From Blepharisma stoltei (Eukaryota > Ciliophora > Heterotrichea > Heterotrichida > Blepharismidae), in contig CAJZBQ010000047.1 in the NCBI GenBank assembly GCA_914767885.1, positions 434,001 through 498,000 on the forward strand: a stretch of DNA of 64,000 bases, in the 5' to 3' direction. Both the position numbers and the translations under genes were made by a program. Shown here in pieces: positions 29,626-40,004 of the stretch. Below the pieces are notes generated by a model. That model was not told where the DNA came from. It worked only from the letters and a program-made list of their open reading frames with translations, and ran no database searches. Positions within the stretch are counted from its first letter, which is position 1; each line of letters begins with the position of its first letter.

Positions 29626-30838
29626 ATGGATATAAATTTACCACCCGTAAAGCCAATTGTGTCATCTAGAAATAAAATTGACTCTTCGAGGAACACGCAC
29701 TCTACAGAAAGCTTGTATGGAGTTTATACACGAAATCATTTGCAAAACCAAAAAAATTCCCTTTATGCTAAAGGGAATATTCTAGTAGAAAGTAAACCCA
29801 AGCTAAAAATCCCTAGCTCCTACAAATCTTCACGACAAGTCCAATATGAAAGCCAGCCTAAAACAGATCCAAAAATATTTACAAGTTTTGATAATTCAAC
29901 TCAGCGCTCATTTACTCCTAATGAAAAACCAAAAATCGAAGTATGAAAAACTTCACCAAGGAAAATCAGGTCAGGTTTAAATGAAAATTCACAAGGTGAG
30001 TTAAAAATACTAACTATCTTTGTAAACAAGCAAAGCTATTTTGCTGATTACTCAATGGCTATTTTTTTTTGAAATCTTAAAAAAAATCCAATTGGAAAAT
30101 AAAAATTAATTTAATTTAAAAATTTTATGCTCATAATGAAACTGTTAAAAATTAAAAAAAAATTAGTTAAAGATTTCCTTATGACAATTATCACTTATAT
30201 ATATTAAAAATTTATTTGCTCGCTCACAGAGGAGGAGTAAAGAAGAAGTAGAAAGGCTAAATTTGGTTATAGAAAATATGAAGAAAATCCATAGTGAAGA
30301 GGAAAAAAAATTAATGAGCCTTATTGAAAAACTTGAAAAAGAGCTGGAAAGTATAAAAGCAGGGTACAAGGAAACAGTTAAAACTCTTGCAGGAACTGTA
30401 AATAAATATGTGGACGATGAAAAGAATGCAGATGCGAGTAAAGAACTGATAAATGTGCTCAAAGAGCAGCAAGAAAAACTAAAATTAGAGCTCGACGAAG
30501 TTATTGAGATGGTGGTAAGCCAGCCTTCCAAATCAGCTAAAATTTTACTAATTGAAGAAGGAGATAAAATATTTAATATAGTAAGCAACGAAAGTTTGTC
30601 AAGCACTGGAAAATTCCAGAACTTCGAAGAAAATTTGCCTCTTGAAGCAAATTTAATAAGAAAGCCTATTGTTGAAGTAATTGCACTATATGACTACCAT
30701 CCGGGATTTTCAGACCATTTGAGCTTTAAAGCTGGAGATAGGATCTCTGTAATGAGTAAAAATGAAGATGGGTGGTGGCATGGGAAAATTGGGGAGAAAT
30801 TTGGAAGATTTCCAAGCAATTACATTTTACTTGACTAA
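29626..30838 (+). CDS. coiled-coil protein with a C-terminal SH3 domain
   Basis: Join 29626-30016 with 30240-30838 to get 329 residues. A basic, Ser-rich N-terminal part (about residues 1-130) precedes a predicted coiled coil (EEVERLNLVIENMKKIHSEE to about residue 220). The last 58 residues form a canonical SH3 domain with ALYDYHP, the EDGWWHGK RT/n-Src region, and FPSNYILL. It is likely a cytoskeleton or endocytosis adaptor. TGA encodes Trp in EVWKTSPRK. It starts 37 bp after the uS7 stop. Confidence 0.8.
30017..30239 (+). mobile_element. degenerate MITE family 1 IES, 223 bp
   Basis: TA 30015-30016 and 30238-30239. The right end TTTGCTCGCTCACAGAGGAGGAGTA is clear and the left TCTTTGTAAACAAGCAAAGC is decayed. 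Deletion joins ACT A to AA GAA GAA in frame. Confidence 0.78.
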
Positions 30839-30951
30839 TTTGAGCTATAAATAATAAAGTACAAGATTTATATTAATATTAATATATTATTTCTTAAAAA
30901 ATAATAGTAAATGAAAATAAGACTTTGGATAATTTTATTAAATATGCCTTA

Positions 30952-31266
30952 CTCCTCCTCTGTGAGATAACAAAAAAATTTGGTTCGCTAACGGAGCAGG
31001 TTATTTTTTTGTTTTAAAAATTGATACTTAAATTTTATAGTATAAATTTTTTTCAAAATTTTTAAAAAATTCCAATTCGTAAAAAATTGGTTTAACTTGC
31101 TAAATTTATGTTTTAAAATCAAACAGAAATAGAGATTTCATCATAATAATTATTACTTATATATCAATTTTTTTTTCTTAAAAAATTTTGTTCGCTCACG
31201 GCATCAGGCATTTACCCAAAAAATTGGAATTTCCTAATGGTTTTGTTCCCTTATGGAGGGGGGATA
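30952..31266 (+). mobile_element. MITE family 1, intergenic
   Basis: TA 30950-30951 and 31265-31266. Ends CTCCTCCTCTGTGAGATAAC and TTGTTCCCTTATGGAGGGGGGATA. It has the usual inner motif at 31187-31201 (TTTTGTTCGCTCACGG). Confidence 0.85.
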
Positions 31267-32320
31267 GGCTGAAAGTAAAGTCAAAATATTTCGGACTGAG
31301 TCTTAATTATATGTTTCATAAAAAAAATCGATTTAATTTTTACACAACTCATAATGTGGAATTAACTTTAGATATATGTGTAAAATTGCGACTTTATTAG
31401 TCATTAAATGATATTAATTATATATTCGTAATGCAAGATATGCTTAAATTTTTTTCCAAAATTTGCGGCAAAGGTTCAAATGTTTTCGTCAATTATTTTC
31501 GAAATAGACTAAAAATTTTACAATAGTTGCTTATAATTAGATTATTATTCATTATTTTAAGAAAATTAAGAGTTATATATGGCAGCTTTATAGAGTTTAA
31601 AAGCTCAATAACGGATATCTTATAAGAGATGATGTGAGCATATGGCTAACAAGAATTGATTTCAACTGATTTATTCGAAATAAATAATTTTGATTTTAAA
31701 GCATTTTCTTTTAGCTGCTGTATTCATTATCCGAAAAACTTTAAACTTATTCGTTTAAGGATCATATCACCCTTGAAAATATAAAGATATCTTATATCAT
31801 TGAGATTCAGGAAGCAGCCAACAATCCACCTTTTAAGAAAAGTATAAATTAATTGAAAAATAGATTATTCATAAAGGCAGTCACTCTAAAAGAGCATCAA
31901 TAGCTTAATATCTTTCATCCATAGTTACCTATTTCCCATTTAATAACACCTATAATCCAAGCAGCATGCTTTTTCATCTTTAGAAGTTTAGTATTAAAAG
32001 CTATGAATCCATCTTGAAAACCCTTCAAGAATTTCAAGAATTTCACGAATTTATTGTTCTTTTCGACTCAACCTCATAATTTTTTCTAAAAAATTTCAGT
32101 TTCTTCGAATATCCTCTTAATTTTTACCCTATATATAAATTAAAAGAGTTTTCTTAGGCAAAATACAGAAAGTCTTAAACCTTTAAGCTTCAAACCTTTC
32201 CTAGCGTTGCTTTGCCGAAAATTCCAGCCTAAGAGCCCATCCTTTCGAAATTTAAAATCCCCTTATTTTCAGAAATTATTTATGATTTCGCTTCCAAAAT
32301 TCAAAACGGATACAATAAAA
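31267..32320. other. long AT-rich intergenic region
   Basis: Just over 1 kb with stops in all frames, homopolymer runs and no element ends. Only upstream sequence of the acidic protein gene is present. I see nothing else in it. Confidence 0.55.
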
Positions 32321-35300
32321 ATGTCAGCGAAAATTGTGATTGCCTTGGTCCTGATAGCCTTAGCAAATACAGCCCAAGGATTGCAGGAAACCCAAAAATT
32401 AAGAGTTTTTACTTCTCCTAAACTATTTTTACAAGTCACTCAAGATACCACAACCACTGATGAGACCTCCACTGATGAAGCATCAACTACATCTGAGTCT
32501 GAGTCTACGGAAGTAGAGCAAACTAGTGAGACAACTGATACAGCAACTACTGAGGAAAGTTCTACAACAGAGGAAGCAGCTGCAGATACTGAATCTGAGT
32601 CAACTGATGTAGAGGAATCCAGCGAAACCTCAGATACAACATCATCAGAAGAAACTTCAACTGAAGAAGCAGCAACTGAAACTGAGACTACTGAAGTAGA
32701 AGAAGCCAGTGATACTTCAGATGTTGAAAGCACTGAGGAGACTTCTAGCGAAGAAGAATCAACTGAATCTCAGTCAACTGAAGAAGCATCTAGCGAGACT
32801 GAGGAAACAGCTGAGGAAACCTCCACAGAAGAATCAACTGAAGAAGCATCTAGCGAGACTGAGGAAACCACTGAGGAAACCTCCACAGAAGAATCAAGCG
32901 AAGCTGAAACTACTGAGGTAGAAGAGTCTAGCGAGACTGAGGAAACCTCCACAGAAGAATCAAGCGAAACTGAAACCACTGAGGTAGAAGAGTCTAGCGA
33001 GACTTCAGAAGAAACTTCTGAGGAGAGTTCTTCGACCGAAGAGGAATCTAGTGAAGAATCAGAAACAAGCACTGATGAAACCTCCGAAGAGACTGAAGAA
33101 ACCTCAGAAGAGAGCACTGAGGAGACATCCAGTGAAGAATCAAGCGAATCTGAATCCTCAGAGTCTAGCAGCAGCTCTTCAGACAGCACTAGAGAGTACT
33201 TAGAAGAAGAGATTGATGAGGATGACTCTGATCTTGACGAAGAAGACGAAGATATCCAAGATGAAGTTGAAGACTACGATGAAGAATTAGAAGACACTAA
33301 CTCCCCCCCCTCCGTGAGTGACAAAACCATTAGAAAAATCGCTATTTTTGCCCAAAAACCCACCCTCTGTGAGTGAACAAAAATTTTTTTAATAGAAAAA
33401 TTTTTTATGGAAAAAAAATTTGATATATATAAATGATAATTATTATAATGAAATCTAGAGCTAATTCTGTTTATTTTTAAACGAATTGCTTTTTAAAACA
33501 TAAATTTTGCAAATTGAATTAATATTTGCTTTCCAATTTTTGCGAATTAGGATTTTTTTTAAATTTCTCGAAAAAAAATATTTTTTATAAAATTTATATA
33601 TAAATTTTTTTTAAAAAAAAAAAAATTAACCCCCCTCCGTGAGTGAACAAAATTTTTTTGTTCACTCACGGAGGGGGGGGAGTAAGGATGGAGAGCCTAT
33701 AACTGAAGATGATCTTGAGGACTTAGTTGATGAAGTCGAAGACATTGAAGACGAATTAGATGACGACGAAACCTTCACATATGATGGACAAGAAATTTCC
33801 AATGAAGATCTTGACGAAGTTGCTGAAAGCTACGAACAAACTTTGGACGAGATGGACTATTATGACGCTGAATCCATTGTTTATGATGAAGAAGGCAACG
33901 TTGTCTACTATGATGAAGACGAAACTGATTGGGCCGAAGCTGAAGCTGAAGCCAAAGAAGTTTACTCATCTAACGATACTTCAGTCACTTTGACATATGA
34001 TGACGTCGATGAACTCATTGACTTCTGGGAAGAAACCAGAGATCAAGTTGAAAATGGATATACAGTTGAAATCAACGGTAGGGCAGTCACTGTTGAAGAC
34101 TGCGATGAAGCCATTGACCAGTTAGAAGAAATTGAAGACGATATGGACGAAGACGACCTTGTAACCATTGAGTTCTCAACAGGAAAATACACCTACACAA
34201 GAGACTATGATGAAGCTGTAGGTTATGAAGAGGAATACCAAGAAGCTGACTTAGAAGATGATGACGTAGAAGATGCATATGATGACTTAGTAGAACTCTA
34301 CAACAAAGGAGTAGCTGACGCCGAGGATGGCACTATTATCCTCAGTGTTGACGACCTTGACGATATCATCGACACTCTTGAAGACGCTGAAGATGAAATT
34401 GACTCTGACGAGTACTATGTCATCAACGGCAAAAACTACACAGCTGAGGACTTGGATGAAATGATTGAAAGCTCTGAAGACCTGATTGATGAGATTGAAG
34501 ACAACAATGCATACGCCATTGTTTATGATACAGAATCAGGCGAATATTATTATATTTCTGAAGAAGACTATGATGAAATGAAGGGTTCTGATGAAGCTTC
34601 CACAGGATCTGGCACTGCCACTGATGGTGACAGAATTTACTCCAATGAAGACTTAGACGAAACTATTGAATACTACGAAGAAATCTATGAAGATATGGAT
34701 GAAGACGACACTGTCACAATTGACGGAAAAACTTACACCTATGATGATATTGACGAAATTATTGAAGGCTATGAAGATGCTGAGGACGACTTGGAAGACG
34801 ACGAGTACTACGTTGTTGACTCAGATACAGGAGTCACCTATGTAATCAGTGAAGACGAGTACGATTCAGTCACAACTGGGTCTTACTACCAAGACACAGC
34901 TCAAGTAACCAGTGATAGCGAAGTCACTTACAGCTCAGGAGACTCAGCTGATGGAGACTCAGGAGAAGTCGACTCCGATGTAAATGTCGAAGCCTACGAA
35001 AGCTCAGCTATTTACTCAGAAGATGAGGAAGAAGCTGAAGAAGATGTAGATGAAGATGTAGATGAAGATGTAGATGAAGAAGAAGAGGAAGAGGAAACAG
35101 AAGAAGAATCTACTGAGGAAACTGAAGAATATACCTATGAAGGAACCACTGATGAAGATGATTATGATGAGGTCGATCAAGACGAAGTCGAAGATCTACA
35201 AGAACATTACGATGAGGCTGAAGAGCAAGCTGAAACTGGAGTTATTGTTGCTACTGAAGATGATATAGAAGATGTAGAAGATGATTTAGAAGATGTTTCT

Positions 35301-35552
35301 GATGAATTAGAAGATGCCGAGCCAGGCACAACTGTAACTGTAGGATCTTATGAGCTTGACTATGAAGATGTCAAGTCTTTGGAAAATGAAGCTGAAAATG
35401 TTGAGGATACTTTAGACGATGATGACTACGAGTCTGTTAGTTATGACGTAGAAACAGAGACCGTTTCATATAATGATGAAGATGAAACTGACGATTTATA
35501 TGAAGAACAAGACGAATACTATGAGTGTCAAGAGTGCAAGAACAGTTCTTAG
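32321..35552 (+). CDS. large secreted acidic, modular Ser/Thr/Glu- and Asp/Glu-rich protein
   Basis: Join 32321-33299 with 33685-35552 to get 948 residues. A signal peptide (MSAKIVIALVLIALANTAQG) is followed by about 260 residues of low-complexity Ser/Thr/Glu repeats (units like EETSTEESSEAETTEVE). The second half is built from repeated acidic modules of about 80-90 residues with the pattern ING(K)xYTxEDLDExIE..ED..D(D)IEDxxYVVYD..G..YYxS. These could bind calcium or form a matrix, perhaps in secretory granules, but this is only inferred. It ends DEYYECQECKNSS with TAG. Start chosen for the signal peptide; an upstream in-frame extension from 32207 is less likely. Confidence 0.78.
33300..33684 (-). 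mobile_element. MITE family 1 IES in the acidic-protein gene
   Basis: TA 33298-33299 and 33683-33684, 385 bp, reverse orientation with the hairpin at the right. Nearly full length and little decayed. Deletion gives GAC ACT AAG GAT GGA and fuses the Ser/Thr/Glu and Asp/Glu halves. Confidence 0.92.
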
Positions 35553-35705
35553 AAATTTTAATACAATTAATAATTCATTTATTTTACTATTTAATCTGAC
35601 TTTAATTCCAATCAATAATTAGGTTTGATAAAAGATATATTTAATTATAGATATTCACAATTTTTAATAAAATTTAATATTAATATTTAATAAAAGATTT
35701 AATTG

Positions 35706-37235
35706 TTATTCTTTACTTCCAAAAGAATTTCCTAATGATTTTATTGTCGCCTTTATTTTTCTTGCTTCTTCTAAAGCTTCAGGTCTAATCAAAAATGGTT
35801 TAATGTATTTATTATCAAAATACCTCCATTTCCTATGAAATGCTGATTTTTCTTCAAGATCTTCTTTAGCGATAATAACTTTTCTATATCCTAAGGCTTC
35901 TTCTCCAATAGACTTTTCAGGATCTATAACTACAGTTTCCTCTTCTTTTGGATCAACCCACCACACTCACAACGGTAAGATAGTTCCAAAACTCAGGATC
36001 GTTACAATCACTAGACCTAAGACTGTGATTTTCAAGAGTTTCTCATTGTCTCCATCAACAGTTAACACTAATGCAAAACTAATTGCGCCCCTAATGATCC
36101 CTCCTATTCAACAGACTGCTAATTGCTTAATGTTAAGTTTATGCTTTCCTCCTGATAGCAATCTCACAATTAAACTCAGCCCAAAAGTCCCACAAAGACG
36201 AGCAAAAATCGTTCCTATTATCATGAAGAACAAGAAAACTCATGAAATGCTGAAAACATCATAGCTAAGGGTTGTCATACCCAGATAAGAAAAAATTAAT
36301 GCTTCAGCTGCATCTCCTATGAAATTCATGAATTTCATACATACAATTCGAGAAGTCGGAGACATGTTATAGAAAGAATAATGCCCTGAAATAATTGAAG
36401 CTATCAAAATACAAATAACACCAGAAATTTCAAGCAGCTGGGCTATCGTATAGCCTGCCCAGGAGACGTATAGAAACAACCCAATCATCCTGCTTGGATC
36501 ATCGCCTATCGATTTAAATATTTTCGTCATATATGCAGTCAGCACACCAAAGAAAATTCCACATAAAGAACTAGTGATGCAATTAAATAAAAATTTTCCA
36601 ATAAAGATTCCAACCTCTTTAATACCAATAACGCTTAAATCCATGCTGCTTAAAGTTTGCAGCAATAAGATTCCCACCGCATCATTAGTAACAGACTCTC
36701 CTAATAAAATGCTAAACAGCTTAGGGGTGTTTTCCTCTTTAATCATGGCAAGCGTACACGCGATATCTGTTGAAGACAAGACTGCACCTATCTTTAGCCC
36801 ATCTTGAAGAGGGATATGATAGGTTTTCCCATTTTTTATTATCAAGCCGAGTTCGCTAAAAAGGTAAGCCTCAAGCCCAATGACTATAAAAGAAGTCAAT
36901 GTGCCTCCTATGCCGAATAGGAAAATTGAGCCAATGTTTTGGAAGAATCTTTTGCGTTTGAGGTTATATCCTGCGTTAAGAATTAGGAAAGGAAGCATAA
37001 AATTGAAGAAAATAGTTTCTTTGAACTCAGATGGGCTTCTTCAGGTCTGATTATAAATTACTGCTCCCATAAGCGATCCAATCGCAATTCCAATCACAAT
37101 TACAACGCCTGATTCATGAAGGAACCAAAACTAAGTAAAAATTACTCCCCATTTCTGAAGATAAGTACCGAGGATCATAAAAAGAGTTACGAACATCAGG
37201 CATAGGAAAATTTCAAAAAGGAGGACGTCAACCAT
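35706..37235 (-). CDS. Na+/H+ exchanger, SLC9 (CPA1) family
   Basis: Join 37235-37146 with 37130-35706 to get 504 residues. A monovalent cation/proton antiporter with about 12 hydrophobic segments. Family marks include the transport-core GAVLSSTDIACTLAM (the xSxTDxV helix) and LLGESVTNDAVGILL, which holds the paired acidic residue of helix 5, then GGIIRGAISFALVL. The C-terminal tail of about 85 residues is soluble and charged (WWVDPKEEETVVIDPEKS). It lacks the long regulatory tail of animal NHE1. TGA-encoded Trp at 36240 and in the IYNQTWRSP loop. It is one of the longer genes here without an IES. Confidence 0.87.
37131..37145 (-). other. 15-nt spliceosomal intron in the Na+/H+ exchanger
   Basis: On the minus strand: GTAATTTTTACTTAG, between GGA and TTT. 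It contains the only in-frame TAG; its removal gives QKWGFWFLHESGVV. Confidence 0.88.
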
Positions 37236-37446
37236 ATTTTCCTTATTTTATGCGGTTTTTAATTTTATCGAAATTTTAATGAAAGTGCTACCTATTATTA
37301 TAGAGCTTAATCTATAGTAATTTTTATGATTATAAATTTTGGTTTGGTATATCTTGGCATTTCTTCTCCTGAATATTTAACTTAAAATAGAAATTATTTT
37401 TTTCCGAGTCTTCTAATCTATATTCTAATTTAATCTCAAAAATTTA

Positions 37447-38802
37447 TTAATAAGCATTTCTTCTATTATTCTTAGAATTAACCCATGCGTTTAAGTACTG
37501 AGAAAACAACTCTTTAGCATTTTCAGGGACATTTGTCAGGAATGGGTGAGCTAAAAGCTCTTCAGAACTAGCGCGTTCTTCAGGACTTTTTACAAGGCAG
37601 CGGTTTACAAAGTTGTTTAGGTTTGCACTCCACTTGGCAGGATTCCTAAAAGTTGGCGGTACTCCTGATGCAGTTAAGTATAATGCTTTCATCGGATTCA
37701 TATGAAGATTTGGTGGCTCTCCGTCAGCCATTTCAAGAGCTACAATACCAAGTGACCAAATATCTACTTTTACATCATATAAAGTCCCAGTAATCAGCTC
37801 AGGTGCCATCCAGCTTGGAGTACCTACAACTGTTGTCCTTTTATTTTGCTCAGTTGTTAGCTGTGCTGCATACCCAAAATCTCCAACTTTTACACTTCCG
37901 TCAAGAGCAATCAAAATATTATCACTTTTTATATCACGATGAATCCTATGTTGTCTATGTAGAAACAGTAACCCTTTCAAAATTTCTCTAAAAACATACG
38001 CCATCGTGTCTTCACTGATTTCTCCTGCTCTATCTAGCACCAAATCAGTCAAGCTTCCTTTCATCAATTCTACCACAATCCACAAAAATCAGTTATAATC
38101 ATAAGATTCATAATAATTAATCACATTCGGGTTCGCGCTCATAATTGTCAAAGCAATTTCATTCAAAATTTGTTCCCTTTCTTTAGCATTTTTCGGTTTA
38201 ATTTTCTTCAAGGCAAAAGCTTCTGACGTTTCTTTATTTTCGACATAAAATACAGCCCCAGAACCTCCTTCTCCCAGCTTGCCTTTGATTTGATACAATT
38301 CTTCGGGGTTCCTTTTCACTAGTTCAACTCTTTCGTGGGATCTTATGGTGAACTAAATGAAGCTTACACTTTCTCTATGTGGCATTGGGGCTACACCTTC
38401 GATTACCAGGCTCATGACTCTTCGTATGTCTTCTTTGTTTTCCTCGACTTCATTTGAAGGGATTCCTGCTTCTATTGCTAGGACTTCCCAATCATCTAAA
38501 TTAATTTTGGAGTTTTCAATGTCCTTTGGGGAGGAATCGGGATGTGATGGCAAAATCGAGCTTTGTGAATTTGCAAGCATAGACAAATTTCCTGAAAGGC
38601 CAGAATAGCAAGCTTTGCAGTATCGCCTTGAGGAGAGGAAGCCTGATCTTTTTTCTTTTATGCTGCATTCTCTACAAAAAATAGTTTCTACATAAAAATT
38701 ACTACATATCCTGCATTTCCTTCTCTTGGAAGTCAACTTGAAGGTTTTTGAGCATCCAGAGCACTTGTAGTGTGGATCAAAAATGCTAGCGAAAACATCC
38801 AT
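37447..38802 (-). CDS. FYVE-type zinc finger plus STE20/PAK-like kinase
   Basis: Join 38802-38368 with 38352-37447 to get 446 residues. The N-terminus has a FYVE-related finger (about residues 10-65) with paired Cys: YKCSGCSKTFKL, KRRKCRICSNFYV, IFCREC, and YCKAC, which could bind PI3P or just be a zinc ribbon. The kinase domain (about 170-425) has GEGGSGAVF, ALKKI, IHRDIKSDN, VGDFG, and GTPSWMAPE as in PAK/MST kinases. A CRIB motif is not convincing. This order (FYVE then STE20) is rare outside protists. TGA encodes Trp in YNWFLWIVVE. Confidence 0.85.
38353..38367 (-). other. 15-nt spliceosomal intron in the FYVE-kinase gene
   Basis: On the minus strand GTAAGCTTCATTTAG, phase 0, between AGT and TTC. 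It holds an in-frame TAG; removal fuses the zinc-finger half and the kinase half into one gene. Confidence 0.9.
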
Positions 38803-39145
38803 TTTCTAATACAAATTTATTATTAGACAATACTTTTTGAATTCATTGAAAATATTAGTTTCAAAATTTCAATTTTATAAACAAACTCTGAATTTTTTTA
38901 TTTTAGGAATATTATTACATTCTGTTATGGGTGGAGAAATAAAATATGTAATAAATAGATTTCATTAATATTTAGCAATAAATACCAAAGAGATACTTTA
39001 AAATAAGGGCTGATTAATATCAATAAAGTCAAGTTTATATATTGCTGCTTATTGCTTTTAGAAAGGCTTTACTTCTCCCCCTTTGGGCGCTTCCACTTCG
39101 GGAATTCTTTTCGGCTTCATTTCTAGCTTTTTTCTCATAAGCTGA

Positions 39146-40004
39146 GCTCATACTTGATTTTCAATACCTTAATTGCTGTATAATTTTATGTGTTCTACCT
39201 GAGCCAATCTTCTGAAATATTGATTAGTTAAGTATATTTTTATGTAATTATGCTGAACTCATACTAGATTTTCAAAAGCTTAATTGCTGCATAATTTTAT
39301 GTGCTCTACCTGGATATACATAAAATGGCGTATGGCGACCGACCCACCCTCCCAGTGGTGGTTACCCATGTATATCCGGGCATGGTTTTTGGAGCCAGGA
39401 ATTCGCCCAACAACGTCCGGGACCTCGAAGCGAGAGGCCTAAGCGCGAGAACCGCTGTTTTTGCGACCAGACCCATGGGCAGTTATTCGTGACTTCTTTT
39501 TGCCAGCAGCGCTCAGCCCAGTGAGTGCCCGAAATGAGGCAGGGTGAATTACCTGCCTAAGCTGCTTTAGTGGCTCGCCCCGAATGGCGAAAGCTGTTGA
39601 GTTCTTTCTCGGGATGACCGGAAAAGAGGGGAGGCGAGTTAGACACCAAAACGGGGGTCTCTCCAGTTGAAAAGGTGCCCTTCAATGGGCAGATCTGGCG
39701 GACGACGAAGCGGAGTTGGCGTAAACTTAGGCGACGATCCAAGTTGGAAATGGAGAGTGGTCAGCAAAGCCGGTATGAGACGGCCCTTGACAATGCCTCT
39801 ACCGAGAAAACGGGGGTTTCGGGCCCGGGCTTGGTGAACGCTCTGCCACCACACGGGGGAAACCGTGGCATGCGACCTCGGACGTAGTAGGGACCTTAAA
39901 TACCCAGCGTAATCTTAATCTTAATCTTAATGTGCTCTACCTGGGGCAATCTTCTGAAATCTTGATTAGCCAGGCATACTATTATGTAATTAAGTTGATT
40001 AAAA
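39146..40004. repeat. tandem duplication of about 110 bp split by a retroposon
   Basis: Unit 1 is at about 39146-39255 (GAGCTCATACTTGATTTTCA ... TTCTGAAATATTGATTAG). Unit 2 begins at 39254 and, after the insertion 39314-39930, continues to about 40000 (TTCTGAAATCTTGATTAG). The rest of the 38803-39145 spacer holds nothing recognisable. Confidence 0.75.
39314..39930 (+). mobile_element. GC-rich retroposon-like unit with 14-bp target duplication
   Basis: TGTGCTCTACCTGG is duplicated exactly at 39300-39313 and 39931-39944. The 617-b unit is far richer in GC than its surroundings and ends in CGTAATCTTAATCTTAATCTTAA, a short tail repeat typical of LINE/SINE retroposition. No reverse transcriptase frame is seen; it could be a SINE or the 3' end of a LINE. 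A related copy is in 27041-27818. Confidence 0.85.

Noticed and set aside
32440-33189. Long antisense Ser/Val-rich open frames
   Set aside because: Shadows of the Ser/Thr/Glu-rich repeat codons on the plus strand; no independent signal.
39301-39887. Open frames in the GC-rich unit
   Set aside because: Short, on both strands, not shared in frame with the related copy at 27041-27818; more likely a non-coding retroposon.
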